Positions 16,968-26,159 are shown, counted from the first letter of the stretch. The stretch is DNA of 62,830 nucleotides from Clostridia bacterium (GCA_017534885.1 JAFXVR010000062.1:1-62830), one strand, 5' to 3'. Numbers and translations are program-made. The notes: generated by a model from the letters alone, not told the origin.

Positions 16968-18710
16968 TTGGGCAACCTCGATTTTTCCAAGAAAACAGTG
17001 ATTGAACTGCGCCAGATCGCCCGGGAGTACGGGGTGACCTTGGGCGCGGGATTGAACAAGGCGGCGATCATTGAAAAGCTGGACGCAGCCCTGGGCGACA
17101 ACGACAGCCTGGAGCAGCTGGAGCAGGAGCCGGAGCAGCCGGAATCCGAGCAGCTGAGCATTGACACCGAGCCGGAGGAAGAAAAGCCCGCCCAGCCGGA
17201 AGCGCCGCAGCAGCCGCAGTTCCGGGCGGCCTGGCACAATCCTTCCAACCGTCTGGGTGGCATGAATCCCAGAACGACTGCCGCGCAGACCAGGCCTGCG
17301 GGCGGTTTTGCGCAGCGTCCCAACCGGTTTGCCGGGCCTCAGCCCGCCGCCGCAGCGCCTGTCCAGCCCCGGGTCGGTTTTTCGTCGCGCTTTGGCCCGG
17401 CGGCCAATCGCACCGCGCCGGAAGCGGGGGAAGCCGCGCCTCAGCAGCCTGCTGCGCCGAGGGGCTTTGGGCCTGCCCAGACTTACCGGCCCGCGGCGGA
17501 GACCAGCTCTCAGCCGGCTCCCGCGCCCCGGACAGAAGAGCGCCCGGCCTGGATGAGCCTGCGGGAAGCGCCCCCTGCCGCGGATCAGCCCAGCGCCGCC
17601 GAGCTGGTGGCCACGCCGGACATGATGGACGCCATCGGCATCTTTGATCCCCATGCCGACGGCTACGGCTTTATGCGGGGAGACAACCTGCAGCCCAGCC
17701 CGCGGGATATCTATGTGGCGGCTCCCCTGGTGCGCCGCTACCACCTGCGCAGCGGCGACCAGGTGCGGGGCAAGGTGCGCCCCAAGCGGGAGACCGACCG
17801 GTACGCCGCCTTGCTCTATCCCACCGAGATCAATGGCGCTGCGGCCGATGAGAACGACAATCGGCCCCTCTTCGACAGCCTGACCGCGGTGTACGCCAAC
17901 CGGCGGATCGCCTTGGGCGGGATCAGCGAGCCGCTGCGGGTGCTGGACACCTGCATATCCCTCGGCTTTGGCCAGCGGGTGCTGATGCTGACACCTCCGG
18001 AGACTCCCTGCACAGACCTGCTGCTGGCTCTGGAGAGCGGCATCCTGAGCGCTTACCCTGACACCGCCGTGATCTCCCTGCTGGTGGATCAGACCGCTGA
18101 GGATGTGACCATCTACCGGGAGCGGGCGACGGGCAGGACGGCTGCCGCGACCTTCGACCAGTCTGCTGAAGCCCAGCTCCGCCTGGCGGATCTGGTGCTG
18201 GAGCGGATGATGCGCCTGGCGGAATCCGGCAAGGACGCCGTGCTGCTGGTGGATTCCCTCTCGAAGCTGATGAAACTGCCCTCCGCCCAGCCTGTGGCGC
18301 GGCCGACCTCCGGCACCACCTCACCGGCCGGTGTCGCCCGGGCCCGCCGGCTCTTCGGCTCAGCCCGCAACCTGCGGGAGGGCGGGAGCCTGACGGTCAT
18401 CGGGTGCATGGCCCAGGACGATCCCAACCTGGACGACTTCCGGGGCGCCGCCACCGCGCTGATCACCCTCGACCGGGAGCTGGGAAAGGCGGGCCTCTTC
18501 CCGCCGCTTTACGCCTCCCGCTGCGGCATGAAGAAGCCCGAGCTGCTCCTGTCCCGGGAGGAAATTGCCGCCCGCCGTCAGCTGAAGTCCGCCCTGCCCG
18601 CCGACGCCGAGGCTGCCCTGCGCAGCCTGCTGACCTTAGCCGAGCGCGCCAGGGATACGGAGGAAGTGCTGGCCCGCTGGCAGGACTGGCTGCCCAAGAC
18701 CGGGGAGTAA
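16968..18710 (+). CDS. rho: Rho transcription-termination factor homologue with degenerate ATP site
   Basis: A 580-residue Rho homologue. Residues 8-42 form the N-terminal helical domain. About 45-215 is a Pro/Ala/Gln/Arg-rich, probably disordered insert. About 222-285 is the cold-shock-like RNA-binding domain, with the DGYGFMR and DIYV motifs kept. The rest aligns without gaps to the Rho ATPase core through the Walker A and catalytic regions. Yet the Walker A equivalent (341-350) reads LTPPETPCTD, so the lysine (E. coli K184) is Cys348. E211 is Gln375, R212 is Thr376, R353 is Gly509 and the arginine finger R366 is Lys522; the R-loop is shortened. Walker B Asp429 remains. ATP-driven translocation therefore seems unlikely. 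Start: TTG 16968 with GGAGGAG eight bases upstream. Rho usually neighbours rpmE in Firmicutes; here it does not. Confidence 0.88.
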   Translation: MGNLDFSKKTVIELRQIAREYGVTLGAGLNKAAIIEKLDAALGDNDSLEQLEQEPEQPESEQLSIDTEPEEEKPAQPEAPQQPQFRAAWHNPSNRLGGMNPRTTAAQTRPAGGFAQRPNRFAGPQPAAAAPVQPRVGFSSRFGPAANRTAPEAGEAAPQQPAAPRGFGPAQTYRPAAETSSQPAPAPRTEERPAWMSLREAPPAADQPSAAELVATPDMMDAIGIFDPHADGYGFMRGDNLQPSPRDIYVAAPLVRRYHLRSGDQVRGKVRPKRETDRYAALLYPTEINGAAADENDNRPLFDSLTAVYANRRIALGGISEPLRVLDTCISLGFGQRVLMLTPPETPCTDLLLALESGILSAYPDTAVISLLVDQTAEDVTIYRERATGRTAAATFDQSAEAQLRLADLVLERMMRLAESGKDAVLLVDSLSKLMKLPSAQPVARPTSGTTSPAGVARARRLFGSARNLREGGSLTVIGCMAQDDPNLDDFRGAATALITLDRELGKAGLFPPLYASRCGMKKPELLLSREEIAARRQLKSALPADAEAALRSLLTLAERARDTEEVLARWQDWLPKTGE

Positions 18711-18748
18711 GGGGCACTTCCGCCGTTCAGACAGAACCGCATACATAC

Positions 18749-18773
18749 AGCCGGAGTGTCTGCTCCGGCTTTT
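18749..18773 (+). terminator. Terminator after the rho-like gene
   Basis: AGCCGGAG (18749-18756) pairs with CTCCGGCT (18763-18770) around a six-base loop, followed by TTT. Confidence 0.75.
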
Positions 18774-18813
18774 CTCGCGCCGCGGCAAATGTAGAGATGC
18801 AACAGAACACGTA

Positions 18814-18841
18814 TTGCTTTTTGCTGTTTTTCGTGTATACT
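18814..18841 (+). promoter_or_regulatory. Possible promoter of the alpha/beta hydrolase gene
   Basis: TTGCTT (18814-18819), 16-base spacer, TATACT (18836-18841). The match is moderate. The leader to the start codon is about 118 bases. Confidence 0.45.
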
Positions 18842-18965
18842 GTTGCCAGAGGGAATATCCGGAAAAACGACAAGGTTTTCTGCTGGCCGGCGCTTTTCCG
18901 GATCTGCGTTTCCCCGCGTTCGTTTCATTGTCCGTGCGACGGAAAAGAGGAAGGAGAGGAATATC

Positions 18966-20798
18966 ATGGAGAAAACCCGGAAGACAGCGAAACTCTGGCT
19001 GTGCATCTCCCTGGCCCTGATCCTGCTGAGCGGCATCGTCGTTTCCGCGGTGCAGACCAGCGGATACACGGTGGTGATGAAGGAGCTGAACATCGAGACC
19101 GATGCCGGCTACAGCATGTCCGCCTACCTGTTCATCCCGCCCAACGCCACCGCTGAAACCCCCGCGCCTGGCATCGTCTGCAGCCACGGCTACCTGAACA
19201 ACAAGGAGATGCAGGATGCCAACTATGTGGAGCTGGCCCGCCGCGGCTTCGTGGTGCTGGCCATCGATCAGCCCAACCACGGCGACAGCGAGGTCAAGGC
19301 CATCCCGAACACCGAGATGATGGGCGCCACCGCCATGCTCTTTGCGGCTGACGGCGTCTACAACGGTGCGGTGACCCTGAGCCGGATGCCCTTTGTGGAC
19401 AAGGCGAAGATCGGCATCACCGGCCACTCCATGGGCGGCATGTCCTGCAACTGGGCCATCAACGCCGACAATCTGAACGAGACCCGCATCATCTCCGCCG
19501 TGCTGCTGAACTGCGCGGACGCCACCTATCAGGACGGCGGCGCCTACGCCAACATATACGGCGGCCGCGATGTGGCCATCCTCTCCGCCCAGTATGACGA
19601 GTTCTTCCACGGCTATACGGATGAGAACGGTGTGAGCCGGGCTGCCCCGTATTTCATGGAAGGCCCCAGCGCCCAGTCCTTCCTGTACTGCGGCACCGAT
19701 CCCGCGGGCAAGGAAGCCCTCGCGGCGGATACCATCTACAGGTATGATGTGGACGGCGAGGAAGCCATCCGCGTCATCTACCGCCCGGACATCATCCATC
19801 CCTGGTCTCACTTCTCCGCCAAGTCCACCCGCCGGGTGATCGAGTTCTTTGACGCCGCCTTCGGCGCGCCCAAGTCCATCGCCTCCACCGACCAGGTCTG
19901 GCAGTGGAAGGAAGCCTTCAACTTTGTGGGCGTGATCGGCCTGGCCATCTTCCTCTGCGCCTTCACCACTCTGATGGTGCATACGCCCGTGTTCTCCGCC
20001 CTGTGCGCCCAGCCTGAGGTCAAGCCCGCGCCTGTGAAGAACATGGCCGGGGCGCTCTGGTTCTGGCTGTCCCTGCTGGCCGGCGCGCTGTTCGGCATGC
20101 TGATCTACCGCTGGGCGCTGGCGACCGGCACCGGCATGACCATCGTCCAGAATGAATCGATGGGCCTCGGCCTGTGGTCCTCCCTCTGCGGCCTGTTCAC
20201 CATCCTCTGCATGGTGGTCTCCTACTTCGCCTATGGCAGGAAGAACGGCATGGATCTGGAGGAAAGGGGCGTCAAGATCGGCGCGAAGAAGCTGGGTCTC
20301 ACCGTGCTGCTGGCTCTGATCGTGGTGACGGTGGCCTATGGCATCGTCTTTGTGATGGACTACTTCTTCTTCTCCGACTTCCGCCTCTGGACGCTGGCCA
20401 TCAAGGCCTTCGAGCTGCCGATCCTTCGCTGCCTGCCCTACATCTTCCTGTTCTTCCCCTTCTATATCGCCTCCTCCGTGGCGACCAACAGCTTCAACTA
20501 CAACACCATCGGCGGCAAGTTCAACGGCATCATCGTGGGCTGCTTCACCGCTCTGCCCGCCCTGATCCTGCCTTGGATGCAGTACATTCACTATTACACC
20601 CAGAAGGCCATGCTCTGGCCTGACAGCAACATGCACATCCTGTGGCTCTTCCCGATCGTGCTGATCCTCTTCGGCTCCACCATCATCAACCGGATGATCT
20701 ACAAGGCCACCAAGAATCCCTATCTGGGCGGCCTCATCAATGCCCTGATCGTCGGCCTGATGACCATCACCAACACCTGCACCATCATCAATCCCTGA
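18966..20798 (+). CDS. Alpha/beta hydrolase fused to a multi-pass membrane domain
   Basis: A 610-residue protein of two halves. An N-terminal membrane helix (about 9-29) places the hydrolase (about 35-300) outside the membrane. It has an oxyanion-hole region SHGYLNN, the nucleophile elbow GHSMGG (Ser155), candidate acid Asp211 and candidate His278 or His282 in IIHPWSH. Residues about 318-610 hold around eight hydrophobic helices with no transporter motif I recognise. The hydrolase resembles the dienelactone hydrolase/acyl-esterase type. The membrane half could present or export the substrate. ATG 18966 follows GGAAGGAGAGG. It is a single gene between two terminators; the fusion is the unusual part, and the substrate is unknown. 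Confidence 0.75.
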   Translation: MEKTRKTAKLWLCISLALILLSGIVVSAVQTSGYTVVMKELNIETDAGYSMSAYLFIPPNATAETPAPGIVCSHGYLNNKEMQDANYVELARRGFVVLAIDQPNHGDSEVKAIPNTEMMGATAMLFAADGVYNGAVTLSRMPFVDKAKIGITGHSMGGMSCNWAINADNLNETRIISAVLLNCADATYQDGGAYANIYGGRDVAILSAQYDEFFHGYTDENGVSRAAPYFMEGPSAQSFLYCGTDPAGKEALAADTIYRYDVDGEEAIRVIYRPDIIHPWSHFSAKSTRRVIEFFDAAFGAPKSIASTDQVWQWKEAFNFVGVIGLAIFLCAFTTLMVHTPVFSALCAQPEVKPAPVKNMAGALWFWLSLLAGALFGMLIYRWALATGTGMTIVQNESMGLGLWSSLCGLFTILCMVVSYFAYGRKNGMDLEERGVKIGAKKLGLTVLLALIVVTVAYGIVFVMDYFFFSDFRLWTLAIKAFELPILRCLPYIFLFFPFYIASSVATNSFNYNTIGGKFNGIIVGCFTALPALILPWMQYIHYYTQKAMLWPDSNMHILWLFPIVLILFGSTIINRMIYKATKNPYLGGLINALIVGLMTITNTCTIINP

Positions 20799-20820
20799 GA
20801 CCTGAGAGCAGGAATCCCCG

Positions 20821-20850
20821 GGCGCGGCTTGAAAACAGGCCGCGCCTTTT
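20821..20850 (+). terminator. Terminator after the hydrolase gene
   Basis: GGCGCGGC (20821-20828) pairs with GCCGCGCC (20839-20846), followed by TTTT. Confidence 0.85.
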
Positions 20851-20887
20851 GCTGTCTTCAGGCGGCAGGCTGCTTGTCATTGTATGC

Positions 20888-20914
20888 AAAAAGCCCCCGC
20901 CGGAGCCGGCGGGA
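20888..20914 (-). terminator. Terminator of araD
   Basis: On the minus strand, CCCGCCGG and CCGGCGGG (20896-20913) form a tight hairpin, followed by GC and TTTTT (20888-20892). Confidence 0.8.
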
Positions 20915-20954
20915 GCGAAGATGCTTCGGGTGAATTCCGGATACCCACGGGGAA

Positions 20955-21662
20955 TCAGAACCCGCGCTGTCCGTAGTAGGCGTGGGGGCCGTGCTTGCGG
21001 CTGAAGTGCTTCTCCAGCACGTAATCCGGCAGGGAGGCCTTTTCCTGGGCGGCGGCCAGGTTCTCGGTGTGCCAGGCCATCATGGCGATCTCCTCCAGGA
21101 CGACGGCGTTGTGCACGGCGTCCTTGGGGTTTTTGCCCCAGGTGAAGGGACCATGGTGGCAGGCCAAGGCGCAGGGCACATGGTCAGCGTTGATGCCGCG
21201 GTCTTCAAAGGCCGCCGCGATGACCTTGCCAGTGTTCAGCTCGTAGGCTTCCTCCACCTCTTCCTGAGTCAGGTCGCGGCAGCAGGGCACGGGGCCGTTG
21301 ATATAGTCCGCGTGGGTAGTGCCGTAGGCGGGGATGTCACGGCCGGCCTGGGCCCAGATGGTGGCCCAGCGGGAGTGAGTGTGCACCACGCCGCCGATGT
21401 TGGGGAAGTGCTTATATAGCTCGGCATGGGTGGGCGTATCCATGGAGGGGTTCAGATCGCCCTCCACCTTCTTGCCGTCAAGATCCACCACCACCATGTA
21501 TTCCGGGCGCAGACGGTCGTACTCCACGCCGCTGGGCTTGATGACGAAGAGCCCCCGCTCCCGGTCAATGCCTGAGACGTTGCCCCAGGTGAAGGTGACG
21601 AGTCCGTGTTCAGGAAGCAGCATGTTGGCCTTGTAAACCTGTCGTTTGAGTTCCTCGAGCAT
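20955..21662 (-). CDS. araD: L-ribulose-5-phosphate 4-epimerase AraD
   Basis: A 235-residue class II aldolase-fold enzyme that converts L-ribulose 5-phosphate to D-xylulose 5-phosphate in arabinose (or ascorbate/xylulose) use. Zinc-ligand and catalytic motifs are visible: [24 protein letters not shown] (core HAE and HTHS), the phosphate-binding GNVSG and KPSGV loops near the N-terminus, and the later HHGPFTWG segment. Length is standard (about 231 in E. coli). ATG 21662 follows AGGAGG. It is alone here, without araA or araB, so the pentose pathway genes must be elsewhere. Confidence 0.93.
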   Translation of the reverse strand: MLEELKRQVYKANMLLPEHGLVTFTWGNVSGIDRERGLFVIKPSGVEYDRLRPEYMVVVDLDGKKVEGDLNPSMDTPTHAELYKHFPNIGGVVHTHSRWATIWAQAGRDIPAYGTTHADYINGPVPCCRDLTQEEVEEAYELNTGKVIAAAFEDRGINADHVPCALACHHGPFTWGKNPKDAVHNAVVLEEIAMMAWHTENLAAAQEKASLPDYVLEKHFSRKHGPHAYYGQRGF

Positions 21663-21751
21663 GGGGATTCCTCCTCTTTAGAATTGTGGCAGCAGATTCC
21701 GGGTATGCAATCAGCCGATAGCTCGGTCTGGTGATAAAGGGAAGGGGGACT

Positions 21752-22828
21752 TCAGCCGCTTTGCGCAAAGGGCAGCTGACCGGCCAGCACCTCCGCGGCG
21801 GAAACCGTGCGGAAGGCGGCGGCCCGGCCCAGGCGGTTCATCACAGCCAGGCCCACGCCCTCCGGGGGCATGACCTCGCTGAAGACCAGCTCCATGCCCT
21901 CCGCGTCCAGGCGGCGCAGGGTGTCAAAGAGACACTGGGCGGTTTCGGACGGGTGAAGCCGGCTGCCGATGTCGTGGGGGCGGCAGCCCGCAAGGGCTTC
22001 CATATGCTCGGAGAAGCACATGACACAGGCGCGGCGGCCCTGGCTTTCTGCCTCGGTGAAGAGCTTCCGGATGGCTCTGGCCGTGTCCGCCTCAGAACCG
22101 GTCACCAGCCACACCTGGCCCTCCGGGGCGTAATGCCGATAGCGCATGCCCGGCGACCGGGCGACTTCCCCCTCCTGCAGGGGGCGGAGAACGCTTCCGG
22201 CGATGTCCACCGGGCCGAGGACGCTTTCCAGCATTTCCCGGGTCACGCCGCCGGGGCGGAGCACGCAGGGCCGGCCGTGGCAGAGATCCAGCACGGTCGA
22301 TTCCACGCCCACTTCACAGGGGCCGCCATCCAGGATCAGGGGGATCCGGCCCTCCATGTCCTCCAGCACATGGGAAGCCTGGGTGGGACTGGGCTTGCCT
22401 GAGCGGTTGGCCGAGGGGGCGGCGATGGGCAGTCCGCAGGCCTTCAGCAGACTGAGGGCCACCGGGTGCGAGGGCATCCGCACTGCCACCGTGTCCAGTC
22501 CGGCGGTGACCACCGGGGGAATGGCGGGCCTGCGGGGCATCAGCAGGGTCAGCGGGCCGGGCCAAAAGGCGTCCATCAGCCTCTCCGCGCCCTCAGGAAG
22601 GTCACAGATTTCCGCCAGCTGGGAGCGGTCGTGGATGTGCACGATGAGCGGATTGTCCGCCGGCCGTCCCTTGGCAGCGAAGATCGCCCGCACGGCCTCC
22701 TCGTTCAGCGCGTTCGCGCCCAGACCGTACACCGTCTCGGTGGGGAAGGCCACCAGCCCGCCTTCACGCAGGATGGCCGCTCCCATCCGGATGGCCTCGG
22801 GGCTGGCGGCGAGAAGCTGGGTTTGCAA
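21752..22828 (-). CDS. sua5: Threonylcarbamoyl-AMP synthase (Sua5 type)
   Basis: A 358-residue enzyme that makes threonylcarbamoyl-AMP from threonine, bicarbonate and ATP, the first step of t6A37 formation in tRNAs reading ANN codons. The YrdC domain shows the hallmark VAFPTETVYGLGANAL, then KGRPADNPLIVHI and PSANRSGKPSPT. A C-terminal Sua5 domain (about 240-358) is linked by a SPGMRYRHYAPE motif, so this is the longer Sua5 form rather than TsaC. Start choice: TTG 22828 has AGGTGA four to five bases upstream and gives the usual N-terminus (M-QTQLL); GTG 22837 is possible without a ribosome site. Only 28 bases separate it from prfA, in the conserved rpmE-prmC-prfA-sua5 block. Confidence 0.93.
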   Translation of the reverse strand: MQTQLLAASPEAIRMGAAILREGGLVAFPTETVYGLGANALNEEAVRAIFAAKGRPADNPLIVHIHDRSQLAEICDLPEGAERLMDAFWPGPLTLLMPRRPAIPPVVTAGLDTVAVRMPSHPVALSLLKACGLPIAAPSANRSGKPSPTQASHVLEDMEGRIPLILDGGPCEVGVESTVLDLCHGRPCVLRPGGVTREMLESVLGPVDIAGSVLRPLQEGEVARSPGMRYRHYAPEGQVWLVTGSEADTARAIRKLFTEAESQGRRACVMCFSEHMEALAGCRPHDIGSRLHPSETAQCLFDTLRRLDAEGMELVFSEVMPPEGVGLAVMNRLGRAAAFRTVSAAEVLAGQLPFAQSG

Positions 22829-22856
22829 GTGTATCACCTGACTTTTCGGGGGAGGA

Positions 22857-23918
22857 TCAGATGCCGCTCTGGCGGAGCAGTTCAGCCTGCTCGGCGGCCC
22901 GGAGGGCGTCAACCAGCTCATCCAGGTCGCCGTTCATGATGTCGTCAATGCGGTACAGCGTCAGGCCGATGCGGTGATCCGTGACCCGGCCTTCGTGAAA
23001 GTTGTAGGTGCGGATCCGCTCGGAGCGGTCGCCGGTACCCACCTGCAGCCGTCTGCGCTGAGCATAGGCCGCGTCGGCCTCGGAGCGCATTTTCTCCATC
23101 AGCCGGGAGCGAAGCACCTTCATGGCCTGCTCCCGGTTCTTGAGCTGGCTCTTCTGATCCTGGCAGGTGGCCACCAGGCCGGTGGGCAGGTGGGTGATGC
23201 GCACGGCGCTGTCGGTGCGGTTGATGTACTGGCCGCCGTGGCCACTGGCCCGGTAGGTGTCGATCCGCAGCTCTTTCGGGTCGATGACCAGGTCGATGTC
23301 CTCGGCCTCGGGCAGGACGGCCACCGTACAGGTGGAGGTTTGCTTGCGGCCGCTGGCCTCGGTGACGGGCACCCGCTGCACGCGGTGCACGCCGCTCTCA
23401 AACTTGAAGCGGGCGTAAGCGTCCGATCCGCTGACAGCGATGACCGCTGACTTCAGGCCGCCCAGCTCCGTGTCCGAGATGGAGACAGGCTCGAAGCGGT
23501 AGCCGCGGCGCTGGGCATAGTGCTCATACATGCGGCAGAGATCCGCCGCGAAGAGGGCTGATTCCTCACCGCCCGCGCTGGGCCGGATCTCCAGGATGAC
23601 CGAGCGGTCGTCGTCCGGATCGCGGGGCAGCAGCAGGAGCCGCAGCTCACCCTCGGCTTCCACTAACTGGATGGTCAGGCGCTTCTGCTCCTCCTCGGCC
23701 ATGCCGCGCAGCTCCGGGTCGCGCAGCATTTCCTCCGCCTCGGACAGGTGCTGCTGAAGCTGCAGGTAGCGCTCCCAGGCTTCCACCTGGGGGACTAAGA
23801 CTGCCCGCTCCTTCAGCAGGCGCTGATACTGCTCCTGGCTGGCGATGACCTCCGGCTCCCCGATGGCGGCGGACAGCTCCTGCCACCGGTCCATGATCCG
23901 TTCAAACTGCTCCTTCAT
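22857..23918 (-). CDS. prfA: Peptide chain release factor 1
   Basis: A 353-residue class I release factor that reads UAA and UAG stop codons and triggers peptide hydrolysis. The GGQ loop is present (SGHGGQ) after the codon-recognition region, and the C-terminal domain with ELVDALRAAEQAE is normal. It starts at ATG 23918, overlapping the stop of prmC, the methyltransferase that modifies this very GGQ glutamine. That order and overlap are conserved in Firmicutes. Confidence 0.97.
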   Translation of the reverse strand: MKEQFERIMDRWQELSAAIGEPEVIASQEQYQRLLKERAVLVPQVEAWERYLQLQQHLSEAEEMLRDPELRGMAEEEQKRLTIQLVEAEGELRLLLLPRDPDDDRSVILEIRPSAGGEESALFAADLCRMYEHYAQRRGYRFEPVSISDTELGGLKSAVIAVSGSDAYARFKFESGVHRVQRVPVTEASGRKQTSTCTVAVLPEAEDIDLVIDPKELRIDTYRASGHGGQYINRTDSAVRITHLPTGLVATCQDQKSQLKNREQAMKVLRSRLMEKMRSEADAAYAQRRRLQVGTGDRSERIRTYNFHEGRVTDHRIGLTLYRIDDIMNGDLDELVDALRAAEQAELLRQSGI

Positions 23919-24754
23919 GCGGCCCTCCGGGCGGTGATGATGCGATCCAGCCCTGCGTCGTCGCGGGTGACGGACACCTGCCTGAAGCCCGCTTCCCGCA
24001 GCAGGCGGGTGGCGTCCGCGGCCTGCTCACAGCCGATCTCCAGCAGCAGCGCGCCGCCGGGCGTCAGGAAATCCGCTGCCTCCGCGGCGATTCTGCGGTA
24101 GAAGGCCAGCCCGTCCGCGCCGCCGTCCAGCGCCAGGCGGGGTTCCAGAAGCACTTCGGGCTGGAGCGTGTCGCAGTCAGCGGAGGGGATATAGGGCGGA
24201 TTGCTGACGATGACGGCATAGCGCCCGCCCGCCGCGTCAAACAGGTCGCCCTGTTTCAGCAGGATGTCCGCCGAGAGGGCTTCCGCGTTTGCCCGACAGA
24301 CAGCGATGGCGTCGGCGGAAATGTCCGCGCAGGTGACCTCCGCCTCCGGACAGGCCAGCTTCAGCGAGATGCCGATGCAGCCGGTGCCGCAGCACAGGTC
24401 GAGAGCCCGGCGGGGGAGGGGCGTCTGCTGGAGGGCCTCAATGGCCATCAGCGCTAAGGCTTCCGTCTCCGGACGGGGGATCAGCGCAGCGGCGGACACC
24501 TGAAAATCCCGCCCCAGAAAGGGCTGGGTGCCCAGCAGGTGCTGCAGGGGGATGCGCCGGAGCCGCTGCTCCGCCAGTGCCGTAAAGCGATCTTCCGTTT
24601 CAGCGGGAAGCGTGGTCTCGCTGTCCAGCCTGAGGGACAGGGGCGGCCTCCTGGTCACATGGGCCAGCAGGGCAGCGGCATCCACCAGGGGATCAGGCAC
24701 GCCAGCTGCGGCAAACCGGTCAGCCCAGAGCCGGATCAGGGCGCGGGGCGTCAA
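23915..24754 (-). CDS. prmC: Release-factor glutamine methyltransferase PrmC
   Basis: A 279-residue SAM-dependent enzyme that N5-methylates the GGQ glutamine of release factors. It has an N-terminal helical domain (about 1-80), the IPRPETEAL segment, motif I ALDLCCGTGCIGISL and the diagnostic NPPYIP. The start is TTG 24754: the upstream gene ends in the same position (stop TGA overlaps the TTG), and GGAGG lies seven bases before it. Both neighbours overlap it, so all three proteins are probably made by coupled translation. Confidence 0.95.
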   Translation of the reverse strand: MTPRALIRLWADRFAAAGVPDPLVDAAALLAHVTRRPPLSLRLDSETTLPAETEDRFTALAEQRLRRIPLQHLLGTQPFLGRDFQVSAAALIPRPETEALALMAIEALQQTPLPRRALDLCCGTGCIGISLKLACPEAEVTCADISADAIAVCRANAEALSADILLKQGDLFDAAGGRYAVIVSNPPYIPSADCDTLQPEVLLEPRLALDGGADGLAFYRRIAAEAADFLTPGGALLLEIGCEQAADATRLLREAGFRQVSVTRDDAGLDRIITARRAA

Positions 24755-25788
24755 GCCATGGCCTCCGCTTCCGGGGGCACATAGTCCGGCGCGGACTCCC
24801 GATAGCTGTGGAGGATCGCCCAGCCCTCAGCGGTGCGGGGCGCGTGGGAGGGCAGGTCGTACAGGGCGGCGTTCATGGCGCAGATAGCGCACTCCAGCAT
24901 GCCCGCGTCCGGCTGACGGGTGGTCAGGCGCTGCAGCTGCATGCCGGGCCAGCGCAGGATGTGGGCGATTTTGCTGTTGGAATGGGCGAGCCCCTTGAGC
25001 ACCTCATAGCTGAGACCGGCCACCAGCGGCAGCATCACCAGATGAGCCAGCAGCCGCAGGAAGTAGTTGCTGATGGGGAAGACCACGTTCAGCACCAGGA
25101 ACAGCAGGATGCTGATGGAGAAGACAATCAGCAGGAAAGCCGTGCCGCAGCGCGGGTGCAGGGTGGTGAACTGCTGGGCGTTCTCCGGGGTCAGCTCCAG
25201 CTCATGCTCGTGGCAGTATACGGTTTTGTGCTCCGCGCCGTGGTACTGGAAGGTGCGGCGCACATCCGGCACCAGGGAGACGGCTGCCATATAGCCCAGC
25301 AGGATGGCGATCTTCACAAGGCCGCCCAGCAGGGTATAGCCCAGGGCCGGCATGCCCGCGCCCTTGAGCAGGCTTTCCACACCGGCCGGAATGGCCACAA
25401 AGAGGCCGATGGACAGGATGACCGCCAGCACCAGGGCGGTGCCCATGACGATTTTGTCGATGCCCTTGCCCAGCTTTTGAGCCAGCCACTTCTCGAACTT
25501 GGTGGGCTCCTCGTCCATGATGCCCAGCATTTTGGTGGAGTCCTCGAGGGTTTTCATGCCGGAGACCAGCATGAAGCACATATTGACCGCGCCCCGGATG
25601 AAGCGCCAGCCCATCCACGGGTGCTTTTCAGACAGGGGATGATAGGGATCGCGCTTGACCACAATGCTCTTGTCCGGGCGGCGAACCGCGATGGCGATGG
25701 CTTTGGGAGAGCGCATCATCACGCCTTCCATGACCGCCTGGCCGCCGATATCCACCGCAGGGCAGCTGTTTTCAGCCTGATTTTTCAT
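24751..25788 (-). CDS. DUF1385 membrane protein (YqhQ type)
   Basis: A 345-residue membrane protein of the DUF1385/YqhQ family, whose biochemical role is unknown to me. The family signature IGGQAVMEGVMMRSP is at the N-terminus, followed by RRPDKSIVV. Several membrane segments lie about residues 95-265, with a central polar stretch containing FQYHGAEHKTVYCHE (conserved His/Glu cluster, possibly metal-binding) and FTTLHPRCGTAFL. The C-terminal 60 residues are extra and soluble. ATG 25788 is preceded by GAGAGG. It sits between rpmE and prmC, the standard place in Clostridia, which suggests a role tied to translation or the membrane. Confidence 0.88.
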   Translation of the reverse strand: MKNQAENSCPAVDIGGQAVMEGVMMRSPKAIAIAVRRPDKSIVVKRDPYHPLSEKHPWMGWRFIRGAVNMCFMLVSGMKTLEDSTKMLGIMDEEPTKFEKWLAQKLGKGIDKIVMGTALVLAVILSIGLFVAIPAGVESLLKGAGMPALGYTLLGGLVKIAILLGYMAAVSLVPDVRRTFQYHGAEHKTVYCHEHELELTPENAQQFTTLHPRCGTAFLLIVFSISILLFLVLNVVFPISNYFLRLLAHLVMLPLVAGLSYEVLKGLAHSNSKIAHILRWPGMQLQRLTTRQPDAGMLECAICAMNAALYDLPSHAPRTAEGWAILHSYRESAPDYVPPEAEAMA

Positions 25789-25915
25789 GAATACATATCC
25801 TCTCTGCGCATATCCATATATGCACAAATTCATCATTCGACAGCAAAAGCCTTTTTCCTGCCGGATGGGCGGAAAAAGTGGATGACGGAGGCTTCTCTCC
25901 GCTGCCAGACCACAG

Positions 25916-25943
25916 CAAAAGCCCCTCCGTCGGGAAGGGCTTG
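25916..25943 (-). terminator. Terminator of rpmE
   Basis: On the minus strand an AAGCCCTTCC / GGAGGGGCTT stem with a short loop is followed by TTTT. It lies between rpmE and the DUF1385 gene and may only partly stop transcription into the downstream block, for which I see no clear separate promoter. Confidence 0.7.
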
Positions 25944-25958
25944 CTGCTGCATTCGCAA

Positions 25959-26159
25959 TTACTCCAGGCCGAAGCGCTTCTTGAAGCGATCCACGCGTCC
26001 GCCGGTGTCCACCAGCTTCTGACGGCCAGTATAGAAGGGATGGCACTTCGAGCAGATATCGACCTTCATTTCCTTCTTCGTGGAACCCGTCTCGAACGTC
26101 TCACCGCACACGCAGCGAACGATGCATTTGCCATACTGGGGATGGATTTTTTCTTTCAT
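25959..26159 (-). CDS. rpmE: 50S ribosomal protein L31, zinc-binding type
   Basis: A 66-residue L31 of the zinc-containing type: Cys16 and Cys18 (CVC) with Cys36 and Cys39 (CSKC) form the metal site. The family start MKEKIHP and the C-terminal [10 protein letters not shown] are typical. It was taken from a longer open frame by its own ATG 26159, preceded by AGGTGA. Its promoter closely resembles that of rpmB at the right end of the window. Confidence 0.97.
   Translation of the reverse strand: MKEKIHPQYGKCIVRCVCGETFETGSTKKEMKVDICSKCHPFYTGRQKLVDTGGRVDRFKKRFGLE

Noticed and set aside
16968..18710. Sequencing error or frameshift as the cause of the missing Rho P-loop
   Set aside because: The alignment to Rho is ungapped before, within and after the P-loop, and several separate catalytic positions are changed, which a single error could not do.
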